Origin: Paenibacillus turpanensis | GTDB taxonomy: Bacteria; Bacillota; Bacilli; Paenibacillales; YIM-B00363 | NCBI RefSeq assembly: GCF_011421635.1 | Contig: NZ_WTLI01000021.1 | Coordinates: forward strand, 1-53,300 | Length of the DNA stretch: 53,300 nucleotides | Reading direction: 5' to 3' | Shown: positions 41,574-49,675 of the stretch, piece after piece | Numbering within the stretch: position 1 is the first letter of the stretch | Layout of the letters: each line of letters begins with the position of its first letter | Position numbers and translations under genes: made by a program | The notes under the pieces: model-generated | Seen by the model: the letters and a program-made list of their open reading frames with translations, nothing else | Databases searched by the model: none | Told to the model about the DNA's origin: nothing

Positions 41574-42464
41574 ATGCATAATCGAATAGAGGCAATTACC
41601 TATAAAAGAGCTGCCGCGGAGCAGCATTACGCAGGGGCAATGGAGGCGGTTTGTACGCCGCGTACGGAAGAGAGCTTACTGCGCTGCGCTGCATCGTTTA
41701 CGGCGATGATGGGTGCGCTGGAATCCGCGTTGCAAATCGCACGGGAATGCGCGTTTCAGCAAAGCTCCGGGGATGTACGCGTATTTATGAAATCTCTTGA
41801 GCCGGCCGATGCGGAGGAGCTGGGGTATATAGAGCAGTGGGTGGAGGCCAACCGTGCTGACTTTCTGTTTGAGCTGCGCCGCGAGCCGGAACTGCATGCG
41901 GTCATTAAGCCTCTCTCCAAACGGCGGGATCGCGGCGCATACCCAGAACGGGAGCTTACTGGTTATGTCGCGAAGGTGAAGGAGTTCGCCGACCGAATGC
42001 TGGACCGGCTGCTTGAAATATACCGTCGGGAAAACGAGTCGTTCGATCAGTCCTGGAGAACGATGGATGTGAACCGGGTGACGCTTCTATGTGCCGAATG
42101 CGGCGTTATGGTGTCGCAAATTTTACGGCATTTGGGCGATCTGCGTGATGTTGTATTGAAAGAGAAGGAAAGCCTGCTGCCGCGTTTTGCTTATGTGTAC
42201 GGCCATGAGCTGATCCGTGCCAACCTGCTTCCTTACGGCGGGGCGAATGAAATTACCGCGGAAGAGTACATTGTCCATATCGGGGCGCTGGACCGGCACG
42301 CTGTGAAGCAGCCAAAGGAAGCGTCGGGCTGCTGCGGTCCGGACGGCTCCCGGTTCAACGTCTTTTGCATCAACGGGCACGCGATCGGCAGAGAAGCGTC
42401 AGATTGTTGGCTGCCGCATTTTATCCGGATACCGGTAAGTGCGGTGCGGAGGTCGGAGGTCTGA
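41574..42464 (+). CDS. Hypothetical helical protein with Cys/His-rich tail
   Basis: Unrecognised 296-residue cytoplasmic protein. The first 230 residues are mostly amphipathic helix, with no membrane segment. The last 50 are rich in Cys and His: SGCCGPDGSRFNVFCINGH and EASDCWLPHF; with LLCAECGVM (about 172) they could form a metal site. GGAAAGGAC lies 4 nt before the ATG. It stands alone, with a GAGGG/CCCTC dyad (about 41537-41553) in the leader and a terminator 140 bp after the stop. I cannot assign a function. Confidence 0.6.
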   Translation: MHNRIEAITYKRAAAEQHYAGAMEAVCTPRTEESLLRCAASFTAMMGALESALQIARECAFQQSSGDVRVFMKSLEPADAEELGYIEQWVEANRADFLFELRREPELHAVIKPLSKRRDRGAYPERELTGYVAKVKEFADRMLDRLLEIYRRENESFDQSWRTMDVNRVTLLCAECGVMVSQILRHLGDLRDVVLKEKESLLPRFAYVYGHELIRANLLPYGGANEITAEEYIVHIGALDRHAVKQPKEASGCCGPDGSRFNVFCINGHAIGREASDCWLPHFIRIPVSAVRRSEV

Positions 42465-42602
42465 CGGGCAGGTCAAGACGAAGAGGCAAGAGGAGGGAAC
42501 CATTCCCGAAAGAAGCATGGACAAGCCCAGCAGGAACAATAACGTGCATCAGTTTCGGAAAGAGGAGCATGAAGAAGCCTTCAATTATTTTATTCATTCA
42601 AG

Positions 42603-42652
42603 AGGACAGAGGAGTAAGCCACGGCGGGGGAAGGCTCCTCTGTCCTTTTTTT
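42603..42652 (+). terminator. Terminator
   Basis: Perfect 12-bp stem AGGACAGAGGAG (42603-42614) with CTCCTCTGTCCT (42635-42646), followed by T run. It ends the unit carrying the gene at 41574. Confidence 0.85.
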
Positions 42653-42752
42653 CGCGGGATGTGTGGAGCTGTAGTCGGTTATGCTGGTATGTTTCGGAAG
42701 ATGATATCAAATACTTTGGGTACAGTTATGGTTAAAAAAGGGGAGCTGCCAG

Positions 42753-42813
42753 TTGCATGTAAATCGACAAAAGGTTATAATCATCTCAAATTTAAGATAT
42801 TTAATATTGAGAT
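42753..42813 (+). promoter_or_regulatory. Promoter and operator of the mhq-type operon
   Basis: TTGCAT (42753-42758), 17 bp, TATAAT (42776-42781) is a near-consensus promoter. Starting 2 bp after the -10, an imperfect 31-bp palindrome (42783-42813) has arms ATCTCAA and TTGAGAT plus matching inner TTAA blocks. ATCTC...GAGAT dyads are the kind of site used by Bacillus MhqR, whose homologue is the next gene, 19 bp downstream. Confidence 0.75.
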
Positions 42814-42831
42814 AAATTTCGGGGGTAGACC

Positions 42832-43284
42832 ATGAGCGAGCAGGAGCTGTCGTTAAAGCTTTTTGTCGTGCTTTCCAAAGCATATAAGGTCGTGATGGAG
42901 AGTGCGGTAAAGGATATGAAAAAGCACGGGCTTTCGGCCACGGAATTTAGTGTGCTGGAGCTGCTTTATCATAAAGGCAGATTCCCGCTGCAGCAAATTG
43001 GGGAAGCCATCCTCATTACAAGCGGCGGCATTACATACACCATCGATAAGCTGGAGGCCAAAGGATATCTGAAGCGGGTGTCCTGTGAGGAAGACCGTCG
43101 GGTGACGTATGCAGAGATGACTCCGCAGGGCCAGGAGCTGCTGCAGTCGATTTTTCCAGAGCATGCTGCGGTAATCGATTCGTTAATGGCTGGAGTTACC
43201 GCTGAGGAGAAAGAAACGGCGATTACCTTACTGAAGAAGCTGGGATATGCCGCGAAACAGCATAAACGGATCAAGAAAACGTAA
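42832..43284 (+). CDS. MhqR-like MarR-family repressor
   Basis: A 150-residue winged-helix regulator. LSATEFSVLELLYHKG and TSGGITYTIDKLEAKGYLKR contain the DNA-reading helices; CEEDRRVTYAEMT is the wing. The downstream genes match the MhqR regulon of Bacillus subtilis (ring-cleaving dioxygenase and carboxylesterase-like hydrolase responding to quinones and other electrophiles), which supports this assignment. A Cys sits in the wing region (VSCEEDRR). It starts just after its own operator-like palindrome, so autorepression is likely. GGGGGTAGACC precedes the ATG. Confidence 0.85.
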   Translation: MSEQELSLKLFVVLSKAYKVVMESAVKDMKKHGLSATEFSVLELLYHKGRFPLQQIGEAILITSGGITYTIDKLEAKGYLKRVSCEEDRRVTYAEMTPQGQELLQSIFPEHAAVIDSLMAGVTAEEKETAITLLKKLGYAAKQHKRIKKT

Positions 43285-43334
43285 CCGGATCAAGAAAGAC
43301 ATCACCGGACAAAGCAAATATAGGAGGCGAATTC

Positions 43335-44297
43335 ATGACAGAGAAGGCGGCCCAACGAACGGCGGGCATTCATCATATTACAGCTTTTGTCGGCGGCCCG
43401 CAGCGTAACGTAGATTTTTATGCGGGTATTCTCGGATTGCGTCTTGTGAAAAAGACGATTAATTTCGATGCGCCGGAAGTGTATCATTTGTATTTTGGCA
43501 ACGAGGTGGGGAGCCCAGGGACAGCGATTACGTTTTTTCCGTGGGAGCAGGGAAGGAAGGGCCGCGTCGGCGGAGGTCAAGTCGGTTACACTTCTTACGC
43601 GGTTCCGCCAGGAACGCTGACCTTCTGGGAAGAACGGCTTGCCAAGCTTCAGGTTCCGGCTAAGCGAGCGACCCGATTTGGTGAGACGTATTTACAGTTT
43701 GAGGATTACGACGGGCTGCTGCTGGAAATCGTGGAGCGGGAGCAGGGTGAACCGAGCAAGTGGTCTTTTGGCGGCGTGCCGGCTGATAAAGCGATTAAAG
43801 GCTTTGGCGGAGCACTGCTGTATACGACGGCACCCGAGAAGACGGCGCATGTGCTTCAGCATGTGATGGGTATGGAGAAGGTTGCGGAGGAAAACGGGCT
43901 GATCCGTTTCCACGCGGCAGGTGACCTTGGCAATGTCATCGATATCAACGCAGCCCCGATGGGCTGGGGCAACGGCGGAGCGGGAACCGTCCACCATATC
44001 GCGTGGAGGGCAAAGGACGACGAAGACCACCTGCTGTGGCGCGAGCGGGTGCAGCAGGCTGGATTTCAGCCGACACCGGTTGTCGACCGGCAGTATTTTA
44101 ATGCGATTTATTTCCGCGAGGAAGGCGGAATTTTATTTGAAATCGCGACGGATCCGCCGGGCTTCACGCGGGATGAGCCGTTTGAGACGCTGGGCGAAAA
44201 GCTGATGCTGCCGGATTGGTATGAGCCTCATCGAGACAAAATTCAGCAGGGCTTGGCGCCGATTGAGGTCAGAGTATTGGAGGCGGATAAGCAATGA
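43335..44297 (+). CDS. mhqO: Ring-cleaving dioxygenase, MhqO-like (VOC superfamily)
   Basis: Two-domain vicinal-oxygen-chelate protein of 320 residues. Each half is a glyoxalase/bleomycin-type fold: the first begins GIHHITAFVGGPQRNVDFYAG and the second has GTVHHIAWRAKDDEDHLLW and DRQYFNAIYFREEGGILFEIA. The three metal ligands of the family are expected at the His in HHITAF, the His in HHIAW and the Glu in ILFEIA. It is likely to open hydroquinone or catechol rings made from toxic quinones. AGGAGG lies 7 nt before the ATG; the stop overlaps the hydrolase start (ATGA). Confidence 0.92.
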   Translation: MTEKAAQRTAGIHHITAFVGGPQRNVDFYAGILGLRLVKKTINFDAPEVYHLYFGNEVGSPGTAITFFPWEQGRKGRVGGGQVGYTSYAVPPGTLTFWEERLAKLQVPAKRATRFGETYLQFEDYDGLLLEIVEREQGEPSKWSFGGVPADKAIKGFGGALLYTTAPEKTAHVLQHVMGMEKVAEENGLIRFHAAGDLGNVIDINAAPMGWGNGGAGTVHHIAWRAKDDEDHLLWRERVQQAGFQPTPVVDRQYFNAIYFREEGGILFEIATDPPGFTRDEPFETLGEKLMLPDWYEPHRDKIQQGLAPIEVRVLEADKQ

Positions 44298-44905
44298 AGC
44301 ATCTATTTCAGCAGGGTGCCGATCAAGGCGGTATAACGCTGGCATTGTTCCACGGCACGGGAGGCACGGAGCGGGATTTGCTGCCGCTGGCCGAGCGGAT
44401 CGATCCGGCGGCATCGATTCTCAGCGTGCGGGGAAATGTGCTGGAAAACGGCATGCCGCGATTTTTCCGGCGGCTGGCGGAAGGTGTGTTTGATGAGCAG
44501 GATCTCGTGTTCCGCACCGGCGAGCTGAATGATTTTCTAACGCAGGCATCGGCGGAATACGGCTTCGACCGGGCGAATGTTGTTGCCGTCGGCTATTCGA
44601 ATGGAGCGAACATCGCGGGAAGCTTGCTGTTCCATTATCCGAACGCGCTGCGTGCGGCGATCCTGCATCATCCGATGGTTCCGCGCCGCGGGCTTCAGCT
44701 GCCGGATATGACCGGTCTGCCGGTGTTTATCGGTGCGGGCCGGAACGACCCGATCTGCTCCCCGCAGGAGACCGAAGAGCTGGCAGACCTGCTGCAGAAT
44801 GCGGGAGCTTCCGTGCACATACACTGGGAGCATGCCGGTCATCAGTTGACCGGTACGGAGGTTGCGGCTGCTGCGGAATGGTACCGTCAGCAGATTAGAG
44901 GATAA
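44294..44905 (+). CDS. mhqD: Alpha/beta hydrolase, MhqD-like carboxylesterase
   Basis: A 203-residue cytoplasmic serine hydrolase of the phospholipase/carboxylesterase family. The oxyanion segment is LFHGTGGTERDLLPLA, the nucleophile Ser is in VAVGYSNGANIAG (about residue 100), the Asp in GAGRNDPICS and the His in WEHAGHQLT, a complete triad. It is coupled by ATGA overlap to the dioxygenase gene, as expected for the mhqO-mhqD pair acting on quinone breakdown products. No signal peptide. Confidence 0.92.
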   Translation: MKHLFQQGADQGGITLALFHGTGGTERDLLPLAERIDPAASILSVRGNVLENGMPRFFRRLAEGVFDEQDLVFRTGELNDFLTQASAEYGFDRANVVAVGYSNGANIAGSLLFHYPNALRAAILHHPMVPRRGLQLPDMTGLPVFIGAGRNDPICSPQETEELADLLQNAGASVHIHWEHAGHQLTGTEVAAAAEWYRQQIRG

Positions 44906-44924
44906 GGAAGGTGGCAGGCGAGTC

Positions 44925-45536
44925 ATGCTGCGAATCGATCCGGAAAGTCAGAGCGAGCGGGAAAATTACCAGCTGCTCATATCCAGCGTAATTCCGCGCC
45001 CTGTGGCGCTGGTTACGACGCTGACGGCGGAAGGCGTTCTTAACGCTGCGCCGTTTAGCTATTTTAGCATTGTGTCCGCGAAGCCGCCGATGGTCTCGGT
45101 GGCGGTGCAGCGGCGCGGAAGCGAGCCGAAGGATACGGCGCGCAACGCGATGCAGATTGGCGAGTTCGTCGTGCATGTGACGGACGAAGCCAATGTGGAG
45201 CTGGCGAATCGGACGGCCGCGAACTTCGGGCCGGACGAAAGCGAGGTGGCCGCCGCCGGGCTGACGGCGGTGCCGAGCAATGTGGTCCGCGTGCCGGGTG
45301 TCGCCGAGGCGCGTATCCGCATGGAATGCGTGCTCGAGCACGCATTCCCGCTCGGAGGAGCGGCGGCGCAGCCGGCCTGCGATCTGCTGATCGGGCGGGT
45401 CGTCTGCTTCCACGTCGCGGAAGAGATATGCGTCGATGGACGCATCGACCCGCACCGGCTCCGGCCGGTGAGCCGCTTAGCCGGCAGCAGCTACGGGAAG
45501 CTAGGCGAGCTCTTCGAGCTCGAGCGTCCGCAATAA
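44925..45536 (+). CDS. Flavin reductase-like (FMN-binding split barrel) protein
   Basis: A 203-residue protein of the flavin-reductase-like domain family. Motifs: NYQLLISSVIPRPVALVTT at the N-terminus, LNAAPFSYFSIVSAKPPMVSVAV in the flavin-binding barrel, DTARNAMQIGEFVVHV, and RPVSRLAGSSYGKLGELFELERP at the end. I begin it at 44925, 19 nt after the hydrolase stop and after GGAAGGTGGCAGG, not at the longer frame overlapping the hydrolase. As the last gene of the quinone-response operon it may supply reduced flavin or reduce quinoid substrates; this is inferred from position. Confidence 0.88.
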   Translation: MLRIDPESQSERENYQLLISSVIPRPVALVTTLTAEGVLNAAPFSYFSIVSAKPPMVSVAVQRRGSEPKDTARNAMQIGEFVVHVTDEANVELANRTAANFGPDESEVAAAGLTAVPSNVVRVPGVAEARIRMECVLEHAFPLGGAAAQPACDLLIGRVVCFHVAEEICVDGRIDPHRLRPVSRLAGSSYGKLGELFELERPQ

Positions 45537-45538
45537 TA

Positions 45539-45644
45539 GAGAAAGCCGCCGGGATCGGGCGGCGGATCTGCAGGAGAGAGGCGAAGCATTGTTGCATCGC
45601 TCCTCCTCCTTTGCAGATTGCGCCCCAATCCCGGCGGCTTTTCT
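45539..45644 (+). terminator. Very long hairpin ending the mhq-type operon
   Basis: The arms at about 45539-45555 and 45628-45644 (AAAGCCGCCGGGAT with ATCCCGGCGGCTTT) pair perfectly, and pairing continues inward almost to the centre (GATCTGCA with TGCAGAT, GCGA with TCGC), about 45 pairs. The 3' side ends TTTTCTTGTTT, so it can terminate transcription. It starts 3 bp after the stop of the flavin reductase gene. Confidence 0.75.
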
Positions 45645-45742
45645 TGTTTGAACGGGAATAAATGAACATTAATGATATGGATTGCTTGATTTGTTAGCAC
45701 GAATCATGAATCCAGCGTTAAGTAAGCTGTGTCCCAGAATTT

Positions 45743-45771
45743 TTTACAAATGCAGTCCCTTGCGGTAAAAT
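45743..45771 (+). promoter_or_regulatory. Sigma-A promoter of the vanZ-like gene
   Basis: TTTACA (45743-45748), 17 bp, TAAAAT (45766-45771). Transcription from here fixes the downstream start at 45798. Confidence 0.65.
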
Positions 45772-45797
45772 TCCTTACAAAGCGAGGGATTTCATAC

Positions 45798-46208
45798 ATG
45801 AGATTTAATGGCTGGTGGGCCGCCGTGATCGTATGGTGCGGGGTCATCTTTTATTTTACGGCGTCTCCGGCGTTTACCGGGGACAACACGCATTCTGTAA
45901 TTCAGCTGCTGGCAGGCTTGCCGGCGCCGATTGCGGACACGATCAATTTGATCGTCCGCAAATGTGCGCACGCCACGGCGTTCGGCCTGCTGGCGGTGCT
46001 GGTGTACATGGCGCTGCGCCGGCAGAGCAAGCGGGCCGTGCTTTGGGCATGGGGCTTCGCCACGTTATACGGCGCAAGCGATGAATTTCACCAGAGCCTT
46101 GTGCCGGACCGTGGGCCGTCGATCGTCGATGTCGGGATCGATTCGGCCGGGGCGCTGTTTGCCGTTCTGCTTGTGTCCGCTATTTTGAAGTGGAGGAAGC
46201 GGGCATGA
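45798..46208 (+). CDS. VanZ-like membrane protein
   Basis: A 136-residue protein with four membrane helices, the usual size of stand-alone VanZ-like proteins. Typical pieces are FYFTASPAFTGDNT after helix 1, IVRKCAHATAFGLLAVLVY, and ATLYGASDEFHQSLVPDRGPSIVDVGIDSAGA, including the YAxxDExHQxFVPxRxxxxxDVxxDxxG family signature. The start at 45798 is preceded by GAGGGA and lies just after a promoter; a longer frame from 45729 would start upstream of it. VanZ relatives alter sensitivity to glycopeptides, but the biochemical role is not known. A hairpin ending TTTTAT (about 46212-46280) follows. Confidence 0.9.
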   Translation: MRFNGWWAAVIVWCGVIFYFTASPAFTGDNTHSVIQLLAGLPAPIADTINLIVRKCAHATAFGLLAVLVYMALRRQSKRAVLWAWGFATLYGASDEFHQSLVPDRGPSIVDVGIDSAGALFAVLLVSAILKWRKRA

Positions 46209-46301
46209 CGCGGCCGAACAACGAAAGCAAGGGCGGCTTCGTTGACGGCAGCTGCTCCCGGCTTCGTTCGGTTTTATAATCGCAGATCGGCATAGCGCAG
46301 C

Positions 46302-46607
46302 TTACTTGCGCTTCGGCCGCTTGTTGATTTCTTCGGTCACGACGAAGGCAAGCTCTTCGTTGCCAAAAAGCGATAAGACTCCGAGCAGCGTGCTGTCCGG
46401 GATGTCGCCGGCTTCGTCCTTCGATACCGTCAGCTCGATCGCCTGCTGCAGAGCAGGATTTGCGGCTTGATCCGGATAGGCGAGAGCGTAGAGCGCATGA
46501 GGATCGAGGTCGTGATTGATGCACCACTGCGCAAAAACGAGGATCATCATTTGCTCGTCGCGCTGGTAGCTTTGGATAATGCGGTCTTCGGTTTCTTTCG
46601 AGTTCAA
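46302..46607 (-). CDS. Conserved hypothetical protein, 101 residues
   Basis: Unrecognised small soluble protein: an acidic N-terminus (MNSKETEDRIIQSYQRDEQ), an aromatic helix (MMILVFAQWCINHDLDP), and a second helical part ending with a basic tail (INKRPKRK). No membrane segment or known motif. The start is a TTG at 46607 with AAAAGGAG 10 nt upstream. It is divergent from the IF-3-like gene and convergent with vanZ. Confidence 0.6.
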   Translation of the reverse strand: MNSKETEDRIIQSYQRDEQMMILVFAQWCINHDLDPHALYALAYPDQAANPALQQAIELTVSKDEAGDIPDSTLLGVLSLFGNEELAFVVTEEINKRPKRK

Positions 46608-46704
46608 GGGAAACAGGCTCCTTTTGTATCGTAGGTTGTTGATTGTACTATGCAGTCCTTACGTAATTAGGCTTCATTATAACGAAAGATCAGGTGGATA
46701 TACA

Positions 46705-47181
46705 ATGCTGATTATGAATGAGAAAATTAAAGCCTCGGAGGTACAGCTGACGGGGCTGGACGGCGAGGATTTGGGCATTGTGCCTACCTCTGAAGCGCTC
46801 GCCCTAGCGAAAAAGCTGAAGGTGGATTTGGTCTGCACGTCGCTGATGAGCAGCCCGCCTCCCTGCAAGCTGATCGGGGCCGGTGCGGCCAAGCAGCAGG
46901 CGCAGCAGGAGAAGAAAAAGGAACGTGCGCCTAAGGTAAAGGAGCTGCGCCTCACCCCTCATATCGAGGAGCATGACTACGATACGAAAAAACAACAGGC
47001 GGAACGGATCCTGCGCTCCGGCGATTCGGTCCTGCTGGTGGTGAAGGTGCAGGGCAAGGAGGGGCAGAAGGCGAAAGAACTGCTGGAACGATTGGTTGCC
47101 GATTTATGCGGACTGGGCAAGAAAGCAACAGGCCTTCAGCTGAGCGGCAAGCAGGCCGCTGTTCAAGTAGATCCGCTCTAA
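46705..47181 (+). CDS. Divergent translation initiation factor IF-3 paralogue
   Basis: A 158-residue protein built like IF-3. The N-domain has MNEKIKASEVQLTGLDGEDLGIVPTSEALALAKK, corresponding to the INExIRxxEVRLI..G.QLGIVxxxEAL pattern. A charged linker is followed by the C-domain, with VKELRLTPHIEEHDYDTKKQQAERILRSGDSV matching the KEIRLSPxIxEHDxxxKxxxAxKFLExGDKV pattern. Differences from true IF-3: Ser-Pro-Pro-Pro-Cys in place of the usual PPVC context, a Lys/Gln-rich linker with Ala repeats, and loss of the xxRGRE-type segment (VKVQGKEGQKAKELL). It is not next to rpmI-rplT, where infC normally lies, so it is probably a second copy with a special role. AGGTGGA lies upstream of the ATG. Confidence 0.82.
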   Translation: MLIMNEKIKASEVQLTGLDGEDLGIVPTSEALALAKKLKVDLVCTSLMSSPPPCKLIGAGAAKQQAQQEKKKERAPKVKELRLTPHIEEHDYDTKKQQAERILRSGDSVLLVVKVQGKEGQKAKELLERLVADLCGLGKKATGLQLSGKQAAVQVDPL

Positions 47182-47435
47182 CGGTTGATTTCAGGGCAGA
47201 GCAGAGCTGAGCAGATCAGGGTAGAGTAAAGTAAGCGGGCCATTGAGCAAGGTCTAGCAGGCAAGACATAGGTATACAAGCTGCGGCAAAGCTGCAGGCC
47301 GCTAACTGTGAGCACGGGGCTGACGCAGATTGGATTGTGCTCTGCGCGTTAAGCTCCCCGGCCTGTACCTTTGTGTGATCGCCCTTCCTATTGGTTACAA
47401 TGGAGCTATAACCTAACTGTCAGGAGGATGCGGTC

Positions 47436-47651
47436 ATGAAATATGATCTCGGGAGATGCTTGCTGGAGGAGCGCCTGCAGCTTGCGGGAATGACGAAAGA
47501 GCAGCTGGCGCAAGCCCTTCATTATAAGCCGGAGAGGCTGTCCGATTACATGGAGAATAAGCGGGTAATGCCGCTAAAAACTGCGATTTCAATCGCCGAT
47601 ACGCTTCGCTGCGATACGCGGGATTTATATGAGCTTACCGTCATTACGTAA
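47436..47651 (+). CDS. Small Cro/C1-type HTH protein
   Basis: A 71-residue DNA-binding protein that is little more than one Xre-type helix-turn-helix: LGRCLLEERLQLAGMTKEQLAQALHYKPERLSDYMENKRVMPLKTAISIADTLRC. The turn and recognition helix are at about 20-43. It ends DTRDLYELTVI, a pattern common in this small-regulator family. AGGAGG is 7 nt before the ATG. Its target is unknown; the next gene follows after 23 nt. The 254 bp upstream (47182-47435) hold no gene and only a weak TACAAT -10-like hexamer. Confidence 0.85.
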   Translation: MKYDLGRCLLEERLQLAGMTKEQLAQALHYKPERLSDYMENKRVMPLKTAISIADTLRCDTRDLYELTVIT

Positions 47652-47674
47652 TTTGAGGTGTTGGAGGAGTTTCA

Positions 47675-48565
47675 TTGGATACAATTACACATACATTGTT
47701 CGGTTTAACTATATATGGCGCGTTTAAAAAGCCGGATATGACGGTAAGGGAGAAGCGTGCGCTGCTGTTTACCGCCGTGGCCGGCTCGCAAATCCCGGAT
47801 ATCGACGTCATTTCGGCCTGGTGGGACTCCGCGGGTCGTTACCAAATGTGGCACCGCGGGATTACCCATTCGGTGTTTCTTGTGCCGGTATGGGCGGCCT
47901 TTCTTGCGCAAGCCGCCAAAATCATCTTCAAGCTTCCAAGCTTAATGCCGTTGTTCAGCATCGCACTGCTTGCCGTCTTTATTCATGATACGAGCGATAT
48001 TTTTAACGCATGGGGAACGGGGTATTTTGAACCCGTTTCGACGACTCGATTGACATTCGGAACGATCCCGATCGTCGACCTAGTGTTCTGGGCGATTATG
48101 GCTGCGGGTTTCTTGTTTGTCCGCTATGGACGCAGCAGGCTGCCATCCTATAAGGTGTACCGAATCGTGGGGCTGCTCTTGGCACTGCATGTCGCCATTC
48201 AAACGGCTCAGGGGGCCGTTATTTTAAATCAGGCCGAAGGCAAATACGAGCAGGCGGAGCTTTCAGCCGAATTTATCCCGGGAATGTTTACGCTGGTCGG
48301 CAAGCAGGGGAATGAAGTGACGATCAGCCGGGGGTCGGCATGGACGGGGCTTAAGACGGTAGAGACGCTGACCTCTCAGGAGCAGGCGGATCTGGAGCGG
48401 CTGTTTCGGGAAAATCCGAGGGCAAAAACCTTATACGAATGGGCGCCTTTTGTGGTGGTTGTGGCCGATGAGCAGCGGATCGGGATTTATGACCCTCGTT
48501 TTATACGAAATGGGGAATCCTTTTTAGCAGAGTATATTGAGCTTGTGAAAAGCGTGGAAAAATAA
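47675..48565 (+). CDS. YdjM/DUF457-type membrane-bound metal-dependent hydrolase
   Basis: A 296-residue membrane protein. The N-terminus MDTITHTLFGLTIYG, then AGSQIPDIDVI and MWHRGITHSVF carry the conserved His/Asp residues of the family (HxxxG, PDIDxI, HRGxTHS). About four membrane segments lie between 90 and 185, and a C-terminal soluble domain of about 110 residues follows. The start is TTG at 47675 with TTGGAGGAG upstream. Members are described as putative metal-dependent hydrolases or phosphatases of phospholipids; the substrate here is unknown. Confidence 0.88.
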   Translation: MDTITHTLFGLTIYGAFKKPDMTVREKRALLFTAVAGSQIPDIDVISAWWDSAGRYQMWHRGITHSVFLVPVWAAFLAQAAKIIFKLPSLMPLFSIALLAVFIHDTSDIFNAWGTGYFEPVSTTRLTFGTIPIVDLVFWAIMAAGFLFVRYGRSRLPSYKVYRIVGLLLALHVAIQTAQGAVILNQAEGKYEQAELSAEFIPGMFTLVGKQGNEVTISRGSAWTGLKTVETLTSQEQADLERLFRENPRAKTLYEWAPFVVVVADEQRIGIYDPRFIRNGESFLAEYIELVKSVEK

Positions 48566-48668
48566 GCGTCAATAAGCTGCCATACATCAATCAAAGGTGA
48601 AAGCGTGGATGTATCTTTTAAAGCTGTAGAGGAAATGAATAGGGTTAAAACTAGAAGGGGAATTCCTA

Positions 48669-49145
48669 TTGATTGCCTCCGTACTTTTAATAGCTACTAT
48701 TGTACTCGTTCTATTTTATTTCGTGGCACCGAAGCAGCTCCATCCGTTTCAGCTGATCTTTAGTTGGATGTCGGCCATTTTTATTGATGACGCTTATTTT
48801 ACATTGGTTTCGTTAAATTTTGAGGTGATATCGGCCTCGGAACGAATTGACCAGTTATGGCTAAGGGTGCTGTGCATGTATATACTGACCCCGATGCTCG
48901 TCATTTGGACGATGGAAGGGCTGAGTAAGGTAAATACATGGTTCTGGAAAATGTTCCTTTTTGGTATAGGGGCGGTCCTGCTGCTTGGCGTCGATGCTGC
49001 TCTTAATCAAGTTGGCGTATGGGCAGTGCCTGCGGATTGGCCCGCTTTCGCATGGATTTCCAAGCCGATTCTTCTGCTCTTTCTTGTTTGTTTGTTCGCC
49101 CTTGGCTTTCGTCATTTCCTAAGAAGGGAGGGGCTGTCGTCATGA
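48669..49145 (+). CDS. CBO0543-like membrane protein
   Basis: A 158-residue protein with four to five hydrophobic helices, including a tryptophan-containing pair (ALGFRHFLRR at the end). It starts from TTG with AGAAGGGG 9 nt upstream. It overlaps the next membrane protein gene by four bases (ATGA), and both resemble the small CBO0543-type family of Bacillota and Clostridia, which has no known function. The pair may form a heteromeric membrane complex. Confidence 0.65.
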   Translation: MIASVLLIATIVLVLFYFVAPKQLHPFQLIFSWMSAIFIDDAYFTLVSLNFEVISASERIDQLWLRVLCMYILTPMLVIWTMEGLSKVNTWFWKMFLFGIGAVLLLGVDAALNQVGVWAVPADWPAFAWISKPILLLFLVCLFALGFRHFLRREGLSS

Positions 49146-49675
49146 TCCTGCTGCCTCAGACATTCAACGAGAATGATTGGTTTGTCTTGATTTCGCTTCT
49201 AATTGCGTATGCGGGAGTGTTAAGGCTGCCCCGGCTGTTTCCGAGGACGATTGCAATTCTAGTGATGTTTTTCAGCTTAACTCTGGCAAAAGGGGCGGAC
49301 AATACGCTCGGAGTAAAGCCGCTTGATCTTTACGACACCAACGAAATCCCCAAATTCGATTTGACGGATATGCTGACGTGGGCCATCTATCCCGCGGCCG
49401 GGTATTTGTTTATTTATTTGTATCACCGACTTCGGCTAAACGGGATGTCGATCGCGGTGTTTATCGTACTATGCTCCCTTTTCGGGATTGCATTTGAAGC
49501 GGTTTGTGTCTATTTCAACGTCTTTCATTATAAGGGATGGACGCTGCTCTATTCGTTTATAACGTACTTGATTGTTCAATCGTTGACGCTTCTTCTATTT
49601 GAATATTTGCAGCGTCATTATAAGGAGCATAAAAAGAGGAATAGCAAAAATATGGGATGGAGGCGATCGGGTTGA
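49142..49675 (+). CDS. CBO0543-like membrane protein
   Basis: A 177-residue polytopic membrane protein with about five helices (AYAGVLRLPRLFPRTIAILVMFF, FIYLYHRL, SIAVFIVLCSLFGIAFEAVCVYF, FITYLIVQSLTLLLFEYLQ) and a basic C-terminus. The start at 49142 overlaps the stop of the preceding gene and has GGGAGGGG upstream. The NTLGVKPLDLYDTNEIPKFDLTDMLTWAIYP region is conserved-looking and probably functional. Unknown role; co-translated with its neighbour. Confidence 0.7.
   Translation: MILLPQTFNENDWFVLISLLIAYAGVLRLPRLFPRTIAILVMFFSLTLAKGADNTLGVKPLDLYDTNEIPKFDLTDMLTWAIYPAAGYLFIYLYHRLRLNGMSIAVFIVLCSLFGIAFEAVCVYFNVFHYKGWTLLYSFITYLIVQSLTLLLFEYLQRHYKEHKKRNSKNMGWRRSG

Noticed and set aside
42365..42835. 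156-codon plus-strand frame before the MarR gene
   Set aside because: It overlaps the end of the 41574 gene, reads through a perfect terminator hairpin and through the MarR promoter; composition is unlike a protein.
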